Source: Adineta ricciae | Taxonomy: Eukaryota; Rotifera; Eurotatoria; Adinetida; Adinetidae | Direction: 5' to 3' | DNA: 64,000 nucleotides | Assembly: GCA_905250025.1 (NCBI GenBank) | Contig: CAJNOJ010000063.1 | Coordinates: forward strand, 265,210 to 329,209 | In this document: positions 45,438-56,351 of the stretch, piece after piece | How positions within the stretch are numbered: position 1 is the first letter of the stretch | Layout: the number at the start of each line of letters is the position of its first letter | Translations under genes and position numbers: made by a program | The notes under the pieces: model-generated | The model's input: only the letters and a program-made list of their open reading frames with translations | The model's database searches: none | What the model was told of the DNA's origin: nothing

Positions 45438-45753
45438 TTTTTATTCAGGAAATTTTCTCTATCAATTGATAATCCACATCACGGGTAAAGAGAGAGAGAA
45501 AAAAAAAGAATGATAATTTCTGTTAGAGGGCAAAAATAACCAAGATGGAAAAGACAGAACACTTTTTCTTCTCGTTCTCTCTTGTTTCTTTGATGATGAC
45601 GTCGATAAATGCGACATAGCAAGAGAAAAACATTTTCATGGAGGCGCTCTTCTATCCAATCAGATATGGAGAACACTCGACGATGTATTTATTATTTATT
45701 TCCTTTCACATCACTTGTTGTTTTTAGATTTGAATAGATCCGAAGAAGAGAAA
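45438..45753. promoter_or_regulatory. shared upstream region between NF1 and ATP5PO
   Basis: Only 316 bp separate the divergent start codons. It contains CCAAGATGG at about 45540 (YY1-like, frequent in promoters of mitochondrial genes), GA-rich runs, and an acceptor (gtttttag at about 45727) for a 5' untranslated ATP5PO exon. Bidirectional promoter use is an inference from spacing. Confidence 0.4.
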
Positions 45754-46434
45754 ATGATGGCAAATCGTTTAGTTGGTCTTCGTAATCAAATTGTACGTTC
45801 ATTTAGTACAAGTACAGCACTTCTTCAAGGAACATCAGCAGCACAATCAGCTTTACCAAATCCGACGGAAGGTCCATCATTGGTTGCACCACCAATTCCA
45901 GTTTTCGGTTTAGAAGGTCGATATGCTTCAGCTCTATTTTCCGCTGCATCCAAACAAAAGAAACTCGATCAAATCGATGCTGACTTTCAAAAACTAGATC
46001 GTCTTCTAACCCAAAATAAAGCTATCGGTGATCTTTTTCGTAATCCTGGTGTCACGCGTGAACAACGTATGGCTTTAATCAACGAAATAGGTGTATCCGA
46101 TATGACTCGAGCAACATTAGAAACACTTGTTGATAAGCGAAGAGAAAAAAAATTGGTCAAATTCGTCAGTGTCATGAATCGTTTAATGGCAGCCAATCGA
46201 GGCGAATTAATATGCCGAGTGATCACAGCTAAACCATTGGATGATAAATTACGTAGTGAACTCGACTCTGTACTAAAACAATTTAGCAAAAAAGGCGAAA
46301 AAGTCAATGTTGAAACAACAGTTGATCCATCAATTATGGGAGGAATGATTGTCGAAGTTGGTGATCGATATATTGATATGAGCATTTCAAGCAAAATTAA
46401 AGCTTATACCGATATATTGACAAGCAATGTCTAA
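45754..46434 (+). CDS. ATP5PO: ATP synthase peripheral-stalk subunit OSCP, mitochondrial
   Basis: Single coding exon of 226 codons. The N-terminus (MMANRLVGLRNQIVRSFSTS) is a typical mitochondrial targeting sequence. The mature part matches OSCP: FGLEGRYASALFSAASKQKK, FRNPGVTREQRMALINEIG, KFVSVMNRLMAANRGELIC, and the C-terminal PSIMGGMIVEVGDRYIDMSI with KIKAYTDIL. OSCP joins the F1 head to the peripheral stalk. The start is at the first of two ATGs after the UTR acceptor. A small decayed copy lies at 54640-54710. Confidence 0.95.
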   Translation: MMANRLVGLRNQIVRSFSTSTALLQGTSAAQSALPNPTEGPSLVAPPIPVFGLEGRYASALFSAASKQKKLDQIDADFQKLDRLLTQNKAIGDLFRNPGVTREQRMALINEIGVSDMTRATLETLVDKRREKKLVKFVSVMNRLMAANRGELICRVITAKPLDDKLRSELDSVLKQFSKKGEKVNVETTVDPSIMGGMIVEVGDRYIDMSISSKIKAYTDILTSNV

Positions 46435-46593
46435 GAAATCGAATTGACATTGAGATTTTTTTTCCTTATTTTCTTTTCTCCTTCTAATTCACTATCATTT
46501 ATTGTAGTTTCTTCTTTTTCTTCTATTTCCGTCATCTTTTAGAATAAAAGCATTTGGAAAGGAAAGATCGTTTGAGATTTAGGCTTTTTTCAG

Positions 46594-47594
46594 ATGTTGT
46601 TAAGATCGGCATTGAAAACGAATTTTTCCTCTCAATTATGCAAAATTTTACGTAAATATTTCTCGATGAATTTCCATGGATTTTCATTTTTCCGAATTCG
46701 AATAGGTCGATCCATGTTTATTCAATCTCAAGACACACCAAATCCAAACAGTTTAAAATTTTTACCTGGTCGTTCAGTTCTTGACTCAAATCTCGGCACG
46801 CGAGATTTTCCAAATATTCAATCAGCTTTTACTTCACCACTCGCAAAGTATAAAACAAACTTTTCTTTTGTCAAATCATGTTTCGTTGTTCGTATTAGAC
46901 AATTGTTTCGTATCGAAGGTGTAAAATCCGTCTTTTTGGGTTCAGATTTTATCACAGTAACCAAACAACACGATGATATTCAATGGCAGACATTAAAACC
47001 TGAGATCTATGCAGCGATTATGGATTTCTTCTCAACAAATCTTCCAGTGATCGATGACGATGCCCAACAACCTTCGAGTAGTAAGAGAGTGAGATGAATT
47101 TGTACTAAATTTGAATCTACTAATTCTTTTCAAGGTGTTTCACCCGACGATGATGATACAACTGCAATGATCAAAGAATTGTTGGACACACGGATACGAC
47201 CAACTGTTCAAGAAGATGGTGGAGATATCACTTTTGTGGTAAAATATTTCTCGTCTTAAATTCGTTTTTTCAATTTGATGTATTTGAAAATAGAGATTTG
47301 TTGATGGGATAGTGAAATTGAAGTTACAAGGTGCTTGTACATCATGTCCAAGTTCAATAATTACATTGAAGAATGGTGTTCAAAATATGTTACAATTTTA
47401 TATTCCCGAAGTGAAAGGTGTTGAACAAGTGAGTCAACAAAGAATCGAGAATTTGTATTAAAATATGTTTGATTTAGGTGGAAGACGAAGTCGATAAACT
47501 TGCAAATAAGGAATTTGAAGAATTTGAAGAGAAACTCGAAGAAGAGTTAGAAGAAGAAAAAGATCAAATGAAAAATTCTCCATCAAAAAAATAA
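46594..47594 (+). CDS. NFU1: NFU1 iron-sulfur cluster scaffold, mitochondrial
   Basis: Exons 46594-46847, 46899-47080, 47135-47238, 47294-47428 and 47478-47594; 263 aa. NFU1 delivers [4Fe-4S] clusters to lipoyl synthase and other mitochondrial enzymes. The N-terminus [20 protein letters not shown] fits a targeting peptide. The N-terminal Nfu domain has [18 protein letters not shown] and [15 protein letters not shown]. The C-terminal NifU domain has [16 protein letters not shown] and the cluster-binding CxxC in [18 protein letters not shown]. An acidic Glu/Lys-rich tail follows. It lies 160 bp downstream of ATP5PO on the same strand. Confidence 0.95.
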
Positions 47595-47646
47595 AATCAC
47601 TTGTGTTTTCGCAATCAATTTTCCTAAGCAAGCTCTCCGTTTGTAA

Positions 47647-49214
47647 ATGTCTTCTAGATTTATATTGATGGAGTCATCACCATCATCATTGCATTATCCT
47701 GATGTTATTAGTCGATCAAGTAATCCAAGTAAATTTTTCTTATTTCTTCATTTCAAATTTCATTTTTTTTCGATTAATAGATTCAAAACAAGCTGCCAGT
47801 AATTATGCAGCGGGACTTAAAATGGCGAGGTAAAACAACTACTCTATTTATATCATATTGAACTGTTGTACTCGACTTTTGTTTAGTCTTTTCTCTGAAC
47901 ATGTTCTCCTTTATCCACTTGATGTTCTCAGACGACAAATTCAAGTAAAACGCCACTATTTCTGTACAATTTTAACTCTCGTTTATGTATAGGTAAATAA
48001 TGAAGCAGTTAAATATCATTTATCTCCTGTTAGTGTCTTTCCTGTTCTTTTTAAAATCTCAGCACAAGTAAAACAAGAAAAGCTTTAATTCTCGTCATTC
48101 ATTCTTCGTCTTTAGGGCCCGTCTTCCCTTTGGAAAGGTGTATTAACATCTATTGCGTATAATGGTTTAGTTGTTGCAACAGATAATTTTCTTCAAGATT
48201 TAATTCCTGTGAAGAAGTAAAATCTTAATGAACTTACCTAACTTTTCTCTTCTTCTTCTTCTTTCTGTTTGCAGAAGTAAACATAATCGCACTCAACAAG
48301 TTCGTCGTGTCGTTCGCAATGTCGCTGTTCGAACGTAAGTCTTCAATTTTTTGCTTTCAACTGATGAAATTCTTCGTTATAGAATATCTTATCTAATTGT
48401 CTCTCCAATCTATTACATAATGTTAATTGAATCAGTACAAAGTGTCAGTGCATCGGATGGAAATTTACTCGATGGAATTCGTGATACATTAGTTCGTTTT
48501 ATTCCTTATTCATCAGCGATCACCGGTGTTCGAAGTAAAATGTTACCAATTTGGAAAATTCTTCTACCAGCCGTTGGTTTAATGACTGGAAGATATGTTT
48601 GTGAGAAGATTTTGTATAAAATCATTTTACCGACATTAAATGCAATTCAAGAAGCTGATCGATATCGAAAAAGAAAACAAAAGCGAATTGCTCAAGTAAG
48701 ATGCGTCATTTTCTTCTTTCTAACTCGAGATTTTGTTTTTTAGTTATCAATGGATGATGATTATGAAACTGAGGAGAATGTTCTTCTCTTCGAAACAACC
48801 TATGCATCGTTGATCGCTCGAATAGCTGCAGGATTCTTCGGACAAGTTTTATTTTATCCTGTTGAAACTATTGTACATCGTCTTCACGTTCAAGGTGTTC
48901 GTGCCATTATTGATAATACAGACACCGGTGTTGGAGTTGTGCCAATCAACTCATCGATTTATTACACTGACTTTTGGTCTTGTTTCAAATCCATCGAAGA
49001 AACAGAAGGAAGTTCTGGTTTATACAAAGGAATCGGTTGTGTTCTTCTTAAATTTTCACTTTTGTATGGTGGAATGTTGTTGGCACATGGTGTGGCAAAG
49101 AAATTCGTTATGGATAATAAACCTCCGTTGACTCCTGCTCCTATCACAACTGCTCCACCATCTTGGCGACACGAACCAGCAACTACAATGACTACTGAAA
49201 GTGGACAATGGTAA
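47647..49214 (+). CDS. SLC25A46: SLC25A46-like mitochondrial outer-membrane carrier
   Basis: Exons 47647-47728, 47781-47829, 47887-47944, 47993-48067, 48116-48216, 48275-48334, 48383-48695 and 48744-49214; 402 aa. SLC25A46 is a divergent carrier-fold protein of the outer mitochondrial membrane, linked to mitochondrial dynamics and lipid transfer. Diagnostic blocks: LKMASLFSEHVLLYPLDVLRR, VNNEAVKYHLSPVSVFPV, QGPSSLWKG, FYPVETIVHRLHVQG and AIIDNTDTGVGVVPIN. It keeps two degenerate PX(D/E) carrier signatures. The C-terminus is Pro/Thr-rich. The first codon could instead be the ATG at 47668. A truncated copy lies at 56352-57265. Confidence 0.92.
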
Positions 49215-51157
49215 ACTAATTGAGAAAGAAATACATCATTTCAATCAATATATTTTTTCCTTCTTTGAATGAACTAAAGACTCCTTTTGAATTTGTATTG
49301 TCATTGTCAATTGCTTATTTGATTGTAGTTGTCAGAAATAAAGAAAAACAAAATCTTTTCTATAAAACAAGCTCTCAGATGATAATAATCTGGGGGAAAA
49401 TATTCTGATTAGGAACTTGTGTTATATTCACCTCCTAACATTCGCGACGTAACGTATCGGCTTTTCAATATGGTCAGTAAACCATTTTCTATGGTACATA
49501 TTTTGTATTTTAGTTATGCGGATTTTGTTTATTTACAGTGAATAGCAGCAGATAGAATTTGCTATTTTGATGAATGACTTATATATTTAACAATTGAAGA
49601 AATTTGTCTTCAATAATTCTCACGAATTGGAGAGTGCGGCTATTCTTTGTGACATTTAGATCAATCTTCTGAAGAAGACATGATTTTTTTAGAAGTAGCT
49701 CACACTTCATTCTCCAGAGAAATAGAGAAAATCAAGTGTCTTGTCCCAAATCTTCTCGTCCAAATAGTAGGAAATGGTAATATAAATCAACTAATGACTC
49801 TCATATATGATTCGTGTGAAAGTTTATCGAACGATCAGATCCATTAAAGATCTAAATTGATGTGTAGGAGTTCAGACTATATTGATTAGAATGGTTTAGT
49901 CTTATCTATAATAAGGATAATACAAGTTTAACGTGATCTTATGTCACATTCTTGTTGGTTTCATTGAAGGAGTTATCGTGACATCTCTATGACTGTGTAT
50001 TTGACAGTCTGTCCTAACAGCACCTATGCCGATATTATTAAAAAATTGATGATCACCGGTTTCTTGAATTTTTCTTTTGATTATGCAGAATTTATTCCGT
50101 GCCGTTCGTCTTTTTTTGTAAGTTTTTACAGTATTTTTCCGAACGCTTACGAAAAGGTCAAGGAGACAATTTGCACAGTTTTGATTTTCGACTTAATTTC
50201 ATACTCGTATATGTACATAAAAAGCCTCTTTTTTCAATATAACTCGAACACTTCACAAACTGAACACTTTGTGTCATGTTGTTTCAAAAACTAAAGTGTC
50301 ATCTTGCCACTTTGATTACGCAAATACAGTGTAAATGGATCCTTTATTTCAGATTTCTGTTAGAAACACTGTTTCCAATGCATTTACCAGACCATCTTCA
50401 CTGCATAAGATTGGTGTGATTAACTAAGCCTCTCTAAATGAATCATACGATTGTTCTTTGAAAGTTAACGAACTAGTTTTACCTTCTTCTCAGGTTCATC
50501 AAAATATTTGACCAGTTGATTGATGGATTGACCTAGCAATTCATAAATATCATCAGCTTGGTGATTCGATTGATTTTCTAGAAAGAGAAAATCAAAAGAG
50601 AATAGGATAATTTGATATGTTAGATGATTTTGTAGGACAAGTAATGGTAAATCAGTAGCAGCGCTGCTGTTGGGTGTGTATTTCAGAGAAAGAACAAGAA
50701 GCAAATCAAGCTTTCATGCAATCCTTACAATGATAGACATTTTCCGAGAATCAACCGAATACAGTATCTGTACGTGGGATGTTCATGTGATTGAGATCAT
50801 GTTACTATTCAGAAGATTTTATAAAAATCAACACTGATGACTTACTTTGATCATTTGCACATCGTAAACTCGGTGATCTTTATCGTCCAACAACCGATGA
50901 TATTTTGAACTATATGAAACATTTATTCCCATTTCTCCGAATTAAACTGGAAGTTTCAACGTAATACATTGCCGATCTTTCCTCATTCAGAACATTCATT
51001 ATGGGTCTACAATTTTCATAGAAGACAGCGACGAAGTTATTCATTGTTGATTCAATAGCAGATTTACTCTTGTTTACAATTCAGATATGTTGTCACTCTA
51101 TCTAATTACTATTAATCCAACATGCTCTATTTCTCGTACATTGGTTTATTCATGATA
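49215..51157. other. about 1.9 kb with no complete gene; two possible exon fragments
   Basis: Two short stretches look formerly coding. One is on the plus strand at about 50864-50963 (FAHRKLGDLYRPTTDDILNY, then MKHLFPFLRIKLEVST, to a stop). The other is on the minus strand at about 50486-50580 (NQSNHQADDIYELLGQSINQ, then LVKYFDEPEKK, between an acceptor and a donor). Neither can be extended into a gene or assigned to a family. Confidence 0.35.
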
Positions 51158-52921
51158 TTACAATGACGAAAAGTACTGATGAAAGTTTTCTGGTACTACA
51201 TATGGCTCCTTTATGTAAACATGTTTCAATCGAGCACACGTCAGACGTGTAGAATCACTTGTGAAGTTGATTGTAACTAATGCTAAAGGTTCATAGCGAA
51301 TATAGAGATTTGTCAAACGAGGCAGATTACAAAGTTTATCAATGAGAAATTGTCTGATATAATCTAAGTGGGCATTCGCAACACCGAGAAATTCAAGATA
51401 AGGAAAGCTGATACATATTGTTGGATCTTGCTGAAGTTCAGATGATTTTAGATTGAATATATCCAATGCTACTAACAAAGGAAAACTTTCGGAAATAATT
51501 TTGAACAGATTAGCAACAAAAGGACGATTTTCAGTCATAGACAAATTGCGAACATTGTTGAATAGTCCATCTGGAAATGCATTGTTTAAAAAATAGAAGT
51601 CATAAAAATGATATGGAAGTGAATAAATGTGACATCGACTTTGAAATACATCTGGATATGACAAATGATGAAAAATTATTGTTCTCCATTTTAATTTAGG
51701 TGTTTCAATGTACAAACCAACTGGTCCATATTCTTTTCTAATAAAACTAAGTTTCATATCTTCTCTTGACGAAAGAAGACGTTTACGACTTTTAATTATC
51801 GATGTGTTGATACTAAACTTAAAATTTTGTAATTTTGGCAAATAAACAAGAATATTATCATATAATTCGTTTCCATCGATGTAATTTCTGTTTGATCTTA
51901 TTACCATTAATAATAATTTTAATTATTCAAGATTTATCATTCGTCGAAATAGTGGAACAACTAACTCATCATAAAATTTTGTGTGATGAAATGAAGTTAA
52001 TAAAAAATATTTCAAATTTGGAAGTTTATCCTATAAAACAACAAAACATATGTCGATTTGTTTTTGATCAATTGTTTTCTTTCCGAATCTCCAATTGAAG
52101 ATTATACTAACCGTTGTTTGATTAACTCGTGAACATTTAATATGAACCACGAAAATGGTTAATCTTGATAAATTATTCAAACGTCCATCAAGCAGATGAA
52201 GACAATCATCGAAAGTTTCGACATTGATTTTCAATGAAGTCAACGTTGAAGATTCCCAATCGATAGATGAGAAGTGAAATATATATTCAAGAAGTCCCAC
52301 ACGGTTTCGACGAAAACTTAGCTTGCTCAAGTGTTTACATAATGATACGATGAGAACAAAAATTGCGAGTAAAATGTCCGGACCTGGTGTAATCTCTTCT
52401 CCAACAAGATCAAGTTGAAGAGATACTATTTGTTCCGATAAAAGATTCCGAAACAATGCATCATCTTTGAAAGAGAGAGAACAAACGATTATTATCATAA
52501 TGAATCACATTTGAGTACTGATAGTGAAATGTATGAGAGAAAAGAGTTTACCTGTTAGAATTTTGAGAAGTGTCCTTGGCTGAAAGTCAATAAGTGACAA
52601 TGAGTTGAGTCGTGGGTAACTCCCGGCATGAAGAACACGTTGCAATAGATGTTGTTCAACAAAGAGTTTATTCACTTGATCATGAATTTGTGGAATAATA
52701 TCGCCACAGAGTTTATCGACAATTTCATCTTTTGTCAAACACATATTGTCGGAAAATGATTTTGTCGTCACAATAAGTTTGCGAATGTAAAATGGATCTA
52801 GTGCTAAACGATCCAACCGTTCATTAATACTCATAAACGAATAAAATACATTGATTATATCTAGTTTGTGAAAAATTACACACAGAATTTCATTTGGCAA
52901 ATCCAATACGGTGAGACGCAT
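51158..52921 (-). pseudogene. F-box/leucine-rich-repeat-like protein with an in-frame stop
   Basis: Three exons (52552-52921, 52112-52464, 51158-52030) join to 532 codons. An N-terminal F-box (MRLTVLDLPNEILCVIFHKL, then DIINVFYSFMSINERLDRLA) would bind Skp1 in an SCF ubiquitin ligase. The rest has irregular Leu-rich repeats (LNSLSLIDFQPRTLL, LSRLTIFVVHIKCS, LPRLTNLYIRY). At 51923-51925 the frame reads ...RRMINLE then TAA, then continues LKLLLMVIRSNRN for about 250 more codons without another stop. The intact frame afterwards suggests a recent nonsense change, a polymorphism or a sequencing error. An alternative upstream ATG is at 52993. This F-box style is one I associate with bdelloid rotifers. 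Confidence 0.8.
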
Positions 52922-53029
52922 TATGTTGGAAATTTCCGTGTTTAATCTCTTAGTGCATGTGCTTTGTATACACATATATATTAATAGATGCATGAGAAAA
53001 AATTCTTCTCTTCGGTCAATATCGTCCAA

Positions 53030-53945
53030 AAGAACAATGACGAAGGAATGAGGTTATCTATTGTTGAGATCGTCGTTTCTGTTTGAAAGAACTATTCCTC
53101 TGTTTTCAGAATATTTGTCGTTTAATCAATCATGCAAATTTTCTACTGGTTTGGTATCAAATGTTTGCCTTATGTAGTTCGTGTGATTTGATTTGTTAAA
53201 AAAACATTAGAAGATGAGATGTATTGTAAGAAATAAATGAATTCGTACTATAGTCGATAGACAGAGAATATTTTATTATGTTTGAATATTTACATTTTTT
53301 CTCATGACGAACTGAATATTGATACTAATAGTACATCTTACCTCGAGACTTTTGCGGATACCATATTTGAAAATTTAGCTAGAAGTCGTCAGTTAGTATT
53401 AGTCGAATCTGTTTCAAGTGTATACACCATTTAAAGTGGAGAAGATAACTAAAAAATCTGCAACGAAAACAGATCTTATCATTTGAAATCATTCAGTTAT
53501 TGATTTTATTTCAATACTGTGAGGATGAACTTCGTCATTTCGTACAAATGATATCAATGATACCAATAGTGTCGATAATTCGTTAACAATTGAGGATAGA
53601 TATCCTTTAACCAGGGAAAGAATGCCCCACAAATAACGTGCGTCGGCGGTCTTACTCAGTTCTTTCTCATAGAAATCGTGTTCGACAACGTTATTGAATA
53701 CTTCACTTATATAATTAGACGAAACCGATACCAGGTTTAAACCTCCGTGCTGAACTAGCGTTCGGTGAATATTCATGAGTAGAATCACTTTTAATTTCAA
53801 ATTCATCATCCTCTCAGTGGAGTGCGATCACATTTACAAATAGACAATTTATGTTTGTAACATCGTCCCTACCAGAAGGGGAAGAGAAAAATCATTGAAG
53901 TAGTTGTAATTATGTGGAAAACATCTCGATCAAATGCAACGAAGA
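53030..53945. other. about 0.9 kb without a supported gene
   Basis: One minus-strand open stretch (53489-53809) contains VEHDFYEKELSKTADARYLW but has no recognisable family or gene structure. Confidence 0.35.
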
Positions 53946-53967
53946 TTGTCTGTCTCAAAATATTTCA

Positions 53968-54474
53968 CCACAAAAGTGATATCTCCACCATCTTCTTGAA
54001 CAGTTGGTCGTATTCGCGTGTCCAACAATTCTTTGATCATCGCAGTTGTTGTATCATCATTATCGGGTGAAACACATTCAAGAGTACTATTTGGAGGCTG
54101 TTGGGCATCGTCATCGATCACTGGAAGATTTGTTGAGAAAAAAATCCATAATCGCTGCATAAATCTCAGGTTTTAATGTGTGCCATTGAATATCATCGTG
54201 TTGTTTGGTTACTGTGATAAAATCTGAGCCCAGAAAGACGGATTTAACACCTTCGATACGAAACAATTGTCTAATGCGAAAACTGAAACATGAATTGTTG
54301 AGGGAAATGTTCGTTTTCTACTTTATGAGTGGTGAAATGAAAGCTGATTGAATGTTTGGGAAATCTCGCGTGCCGAGATTTGTGTCGAGAACTGATCGAC
54401 CAGGCAGAAATTTCAAACTATTTGAATCTGGTGTGTCTTGAGATTGAATAAACATGGATCGACCTATTCGAGTT
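53968..54474 (-). pseudogene. NFU1 pseudogene (inverted, 3' exons lost)
   Basis: Matches NFU1 exons 1-3 in inverted orientation: [55 protein letters not shown], then [21 protein letters not shown] one-base expansion of a T run (GGATTTTTTTCTC versus GGATTTCTTCTC) breaks the frame, one intron is lost, and the exon with the CxxC cluster ligands is absent. No functional scaffold can result. Confidence 0.88.
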
Positions 54475-54639
54475 CGGGAAATCAACGAGTGTTTCGTATG
54501 TTGATCGAGATTCACAAGACAGAAGTAATTCATAGATAAGAGTCATGCATTGTACACGCGATAGTATGCGAATTGCGAAAAAGATTACCGACGGCTTTGT
54601 TTTATCTTAGGAGGCGGTTTACTTTTTAGAAATCAACAT

Positions 54640-54710
54640 TGATTTCCTTTTGTTTGGATGCTGTATGAAGCAAAGCGGAAGCATATTGACCTTCTAAACC
54701 AAAAATTGAA
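54640..54710 (-). pseudogene. ATP5PO (OSCP) fragment
   Basis: Minus-strand reading gives ISIFGLEGQYASALLHTASK then QKEI, clearly the OSCP block FGLEGRYASALFSAASKQKK. It lies upstream of the NFU1 pseudogene in the same relative order and orientation as the intact ATP5PO-NFU1 pair, so the two were duplicated and inverted together. Confidence 0.8.
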
Positions 54711-55176
54711 ATAAATGGCTTGGTCAATGATTTTGCATTATTCAAATATAAAAAAGAACAAACAACCCACATCTTATGAAATTGAAAAGAGATTTTGATG
54801 AAAAGGAAGCAACTTGGTGAAGTTGAATGTTGATTTCAACACCTTTCATATGCTGAGCGAATGCTCTGCCGTATGAGGCATATCTTCATGTTAATCTTTC
54901 CATTGTGACACCGTATTCATTTATTGTCTTTATCTTCAGAGTATGTATTAGTTATCGACAAATGGTCATGAGAAGTCGAAACGGAATATTTTTAATCTAG
55001 TACTATTTTCTCAATGTCAAAATGGATGAAGTTTGTTTTGGAACGTTTATTATCTCCTTGAGAAAAGAGTTTAACAGATATGAAGAAGATGTAATTAAGA
55101 TGTAGACTAATGAATCGATCGAATGAATTGAATGATATTTTCGATCATATGGATTTGTTCTCGTTCATTTGTCACA
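54711..55176. other. about 460 bp without a supported gene
   Basis: No coding or RNA signal seen between the OSCP fragment and the next minus-strand gene remains. Confidence 0.4.
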
Positions 55177-56156
55177 TCATGACCAGATTTTTTCAATAAA
55201 ATGAACTTCGATATCATCATCGATTGTATGTGAACCATATGGCGACTTATGCGAACGAAATAACGGCTGGATCAATGAGTACGACCATTGAGAAAGGCAT
55301 TCGTTAAGTCGGGTGAGATATGCCGGATACAATAAGCCATTGCTATCATTTATGAAAATAATAGCGGCCGTTGGCGTTAATGAAGCCGATTCCAATGTGC
55401 CTAAAAAAAGACGCGAGTTGAAAATAAAGTAAATACCAATTAGCTAAAATACAAGGACAATGTATTGAATTTTGCAGTATGGTCAAAAGTTGTTTACTGA
55501 CCATCGGTAGAAGATTATCATCGCTTGTTGAGAAATCCTCGAGATCCGAATCGTCACTGTCGTCGTCATTTTCATATTCGTCTTTGCCGTCACCATTGTC
55601 TTCCCAGGTCGATCATTCCGGCGACTGGATCCGTTGAAATCTGAGCCGGTTCCGGTACAGTTTTCGCCGATTCCAGCAGGTTCCTTGTCGCCGGAATTAC
55701 ACAGGAAATATCCGATCGGTTCCTGGCCGGAATCCGGCGGCAAGGAAATGGTCGGAAAACGAACCTAACCGGCCGGAACCTACCGTGCCATAATAACCTG
55801 GGTTCGTCACTCACATGACTTGTACGATCTTTGCAATCAGCTTCTAGAGCCAATAAAGTAGAGAAACATCAAACTTTGAAAAAAAAATTACTTTTCCGTT
55901 TATCTTCTTCTAATAAAGTGAGTTCGGCCTTCATTCCAATGATTTTAAGTTGTAATAATGCCTTATTTTTTTTCTTTTTCCAGTGGAATGATTTGTTCGT
56001 TTAATTTTTCAATATTTTCTTTTATCTTTTTTTCACGTTGAGACAACTCGAGAATCTAAAAAATAGACGCATAACAAAAGAATGAATTGCAAAGATATTC
56101 ATATACACATTTCCAAATGCACCACCGCCATATTTCTTTAGCTCGCGATTAGCCAT
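55177..56156 (-). pseudogene. unrecognised coiled-coil gene split by a TIR element
   Basis: It starts at ATG 56156 (MANRELKKYGGGAFGN, exon 56109-56156). Exon 55892-56055 encodes a coiled coil (ILELSQREKKIKENIEKL...LLQLKIIGMKAELTLLEED) but needs one frame change in an A8 run. The next exon, from 55843, reads KADCKDRTSHVSDE and is interrupted by a 190-bp element. It then resumes as DNGDGKDEYENDDDSDDSDL. A last block at 55177-55395 (TLESASLTPTAAIIFINDSN...) does not join in phase. The family is not recognised. The frame break and insertion suggest a dead gene, unless the A-run is a sequencing error and the element is spliced out. Confidence 0.5.
55613..55802. mobile_element. short terminal-inverted-repeat element, copy 3 (190 bp)
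   Basis: Close relative of the element at 15976-16150: same CCCAGGT...ACCTGGG ends, same opening (CGATCATTCCGGCGACTGG) and same closing (CCGTGCCATAATAACCTGGG), with an internal length difference. TT flanks on both sides. On the minus strand, removing the element and one AA restores codons GAC GAA GAC AAT across the site, confirming insertion into coding sequence with a 2-bp duplication. Confidence 0.85.
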
Positions 56157-56351
56157 TACGACACGACAAACGCTAGAATGTATCTGTATTCGTTTGTTGA
56201 CTACGAGATGGACGAAAGAGATAGAAAAAGGAATGAATGTACGCATCGTCCCTATTGTTTTCTGTTTCTCTCGTTCTTTTCGTGATCTACAGACGAATTC
56301 AGATACAATTCAACGAATTTTCCTAACTTATTTCTTCTTCTGTCTCTGCAG

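Noticed and set aside
48862-49131. 89-codon plus-strand frame (repeated at 56913-57182)
   Set aside because: Shadow frame of SLC25A46 exon 8; it recurs only because the exon is duplicated.
49989-50294. 101-codon plus-strand frame
   Set aside because: No recognisable domain or gene context; length is within chance for this composition.
55483-55853. Minus-strand frames with Arg/Pro/Gly-rich translations
   Set aside because: They read through the inserted GC-rich element; they only reflect its composition.
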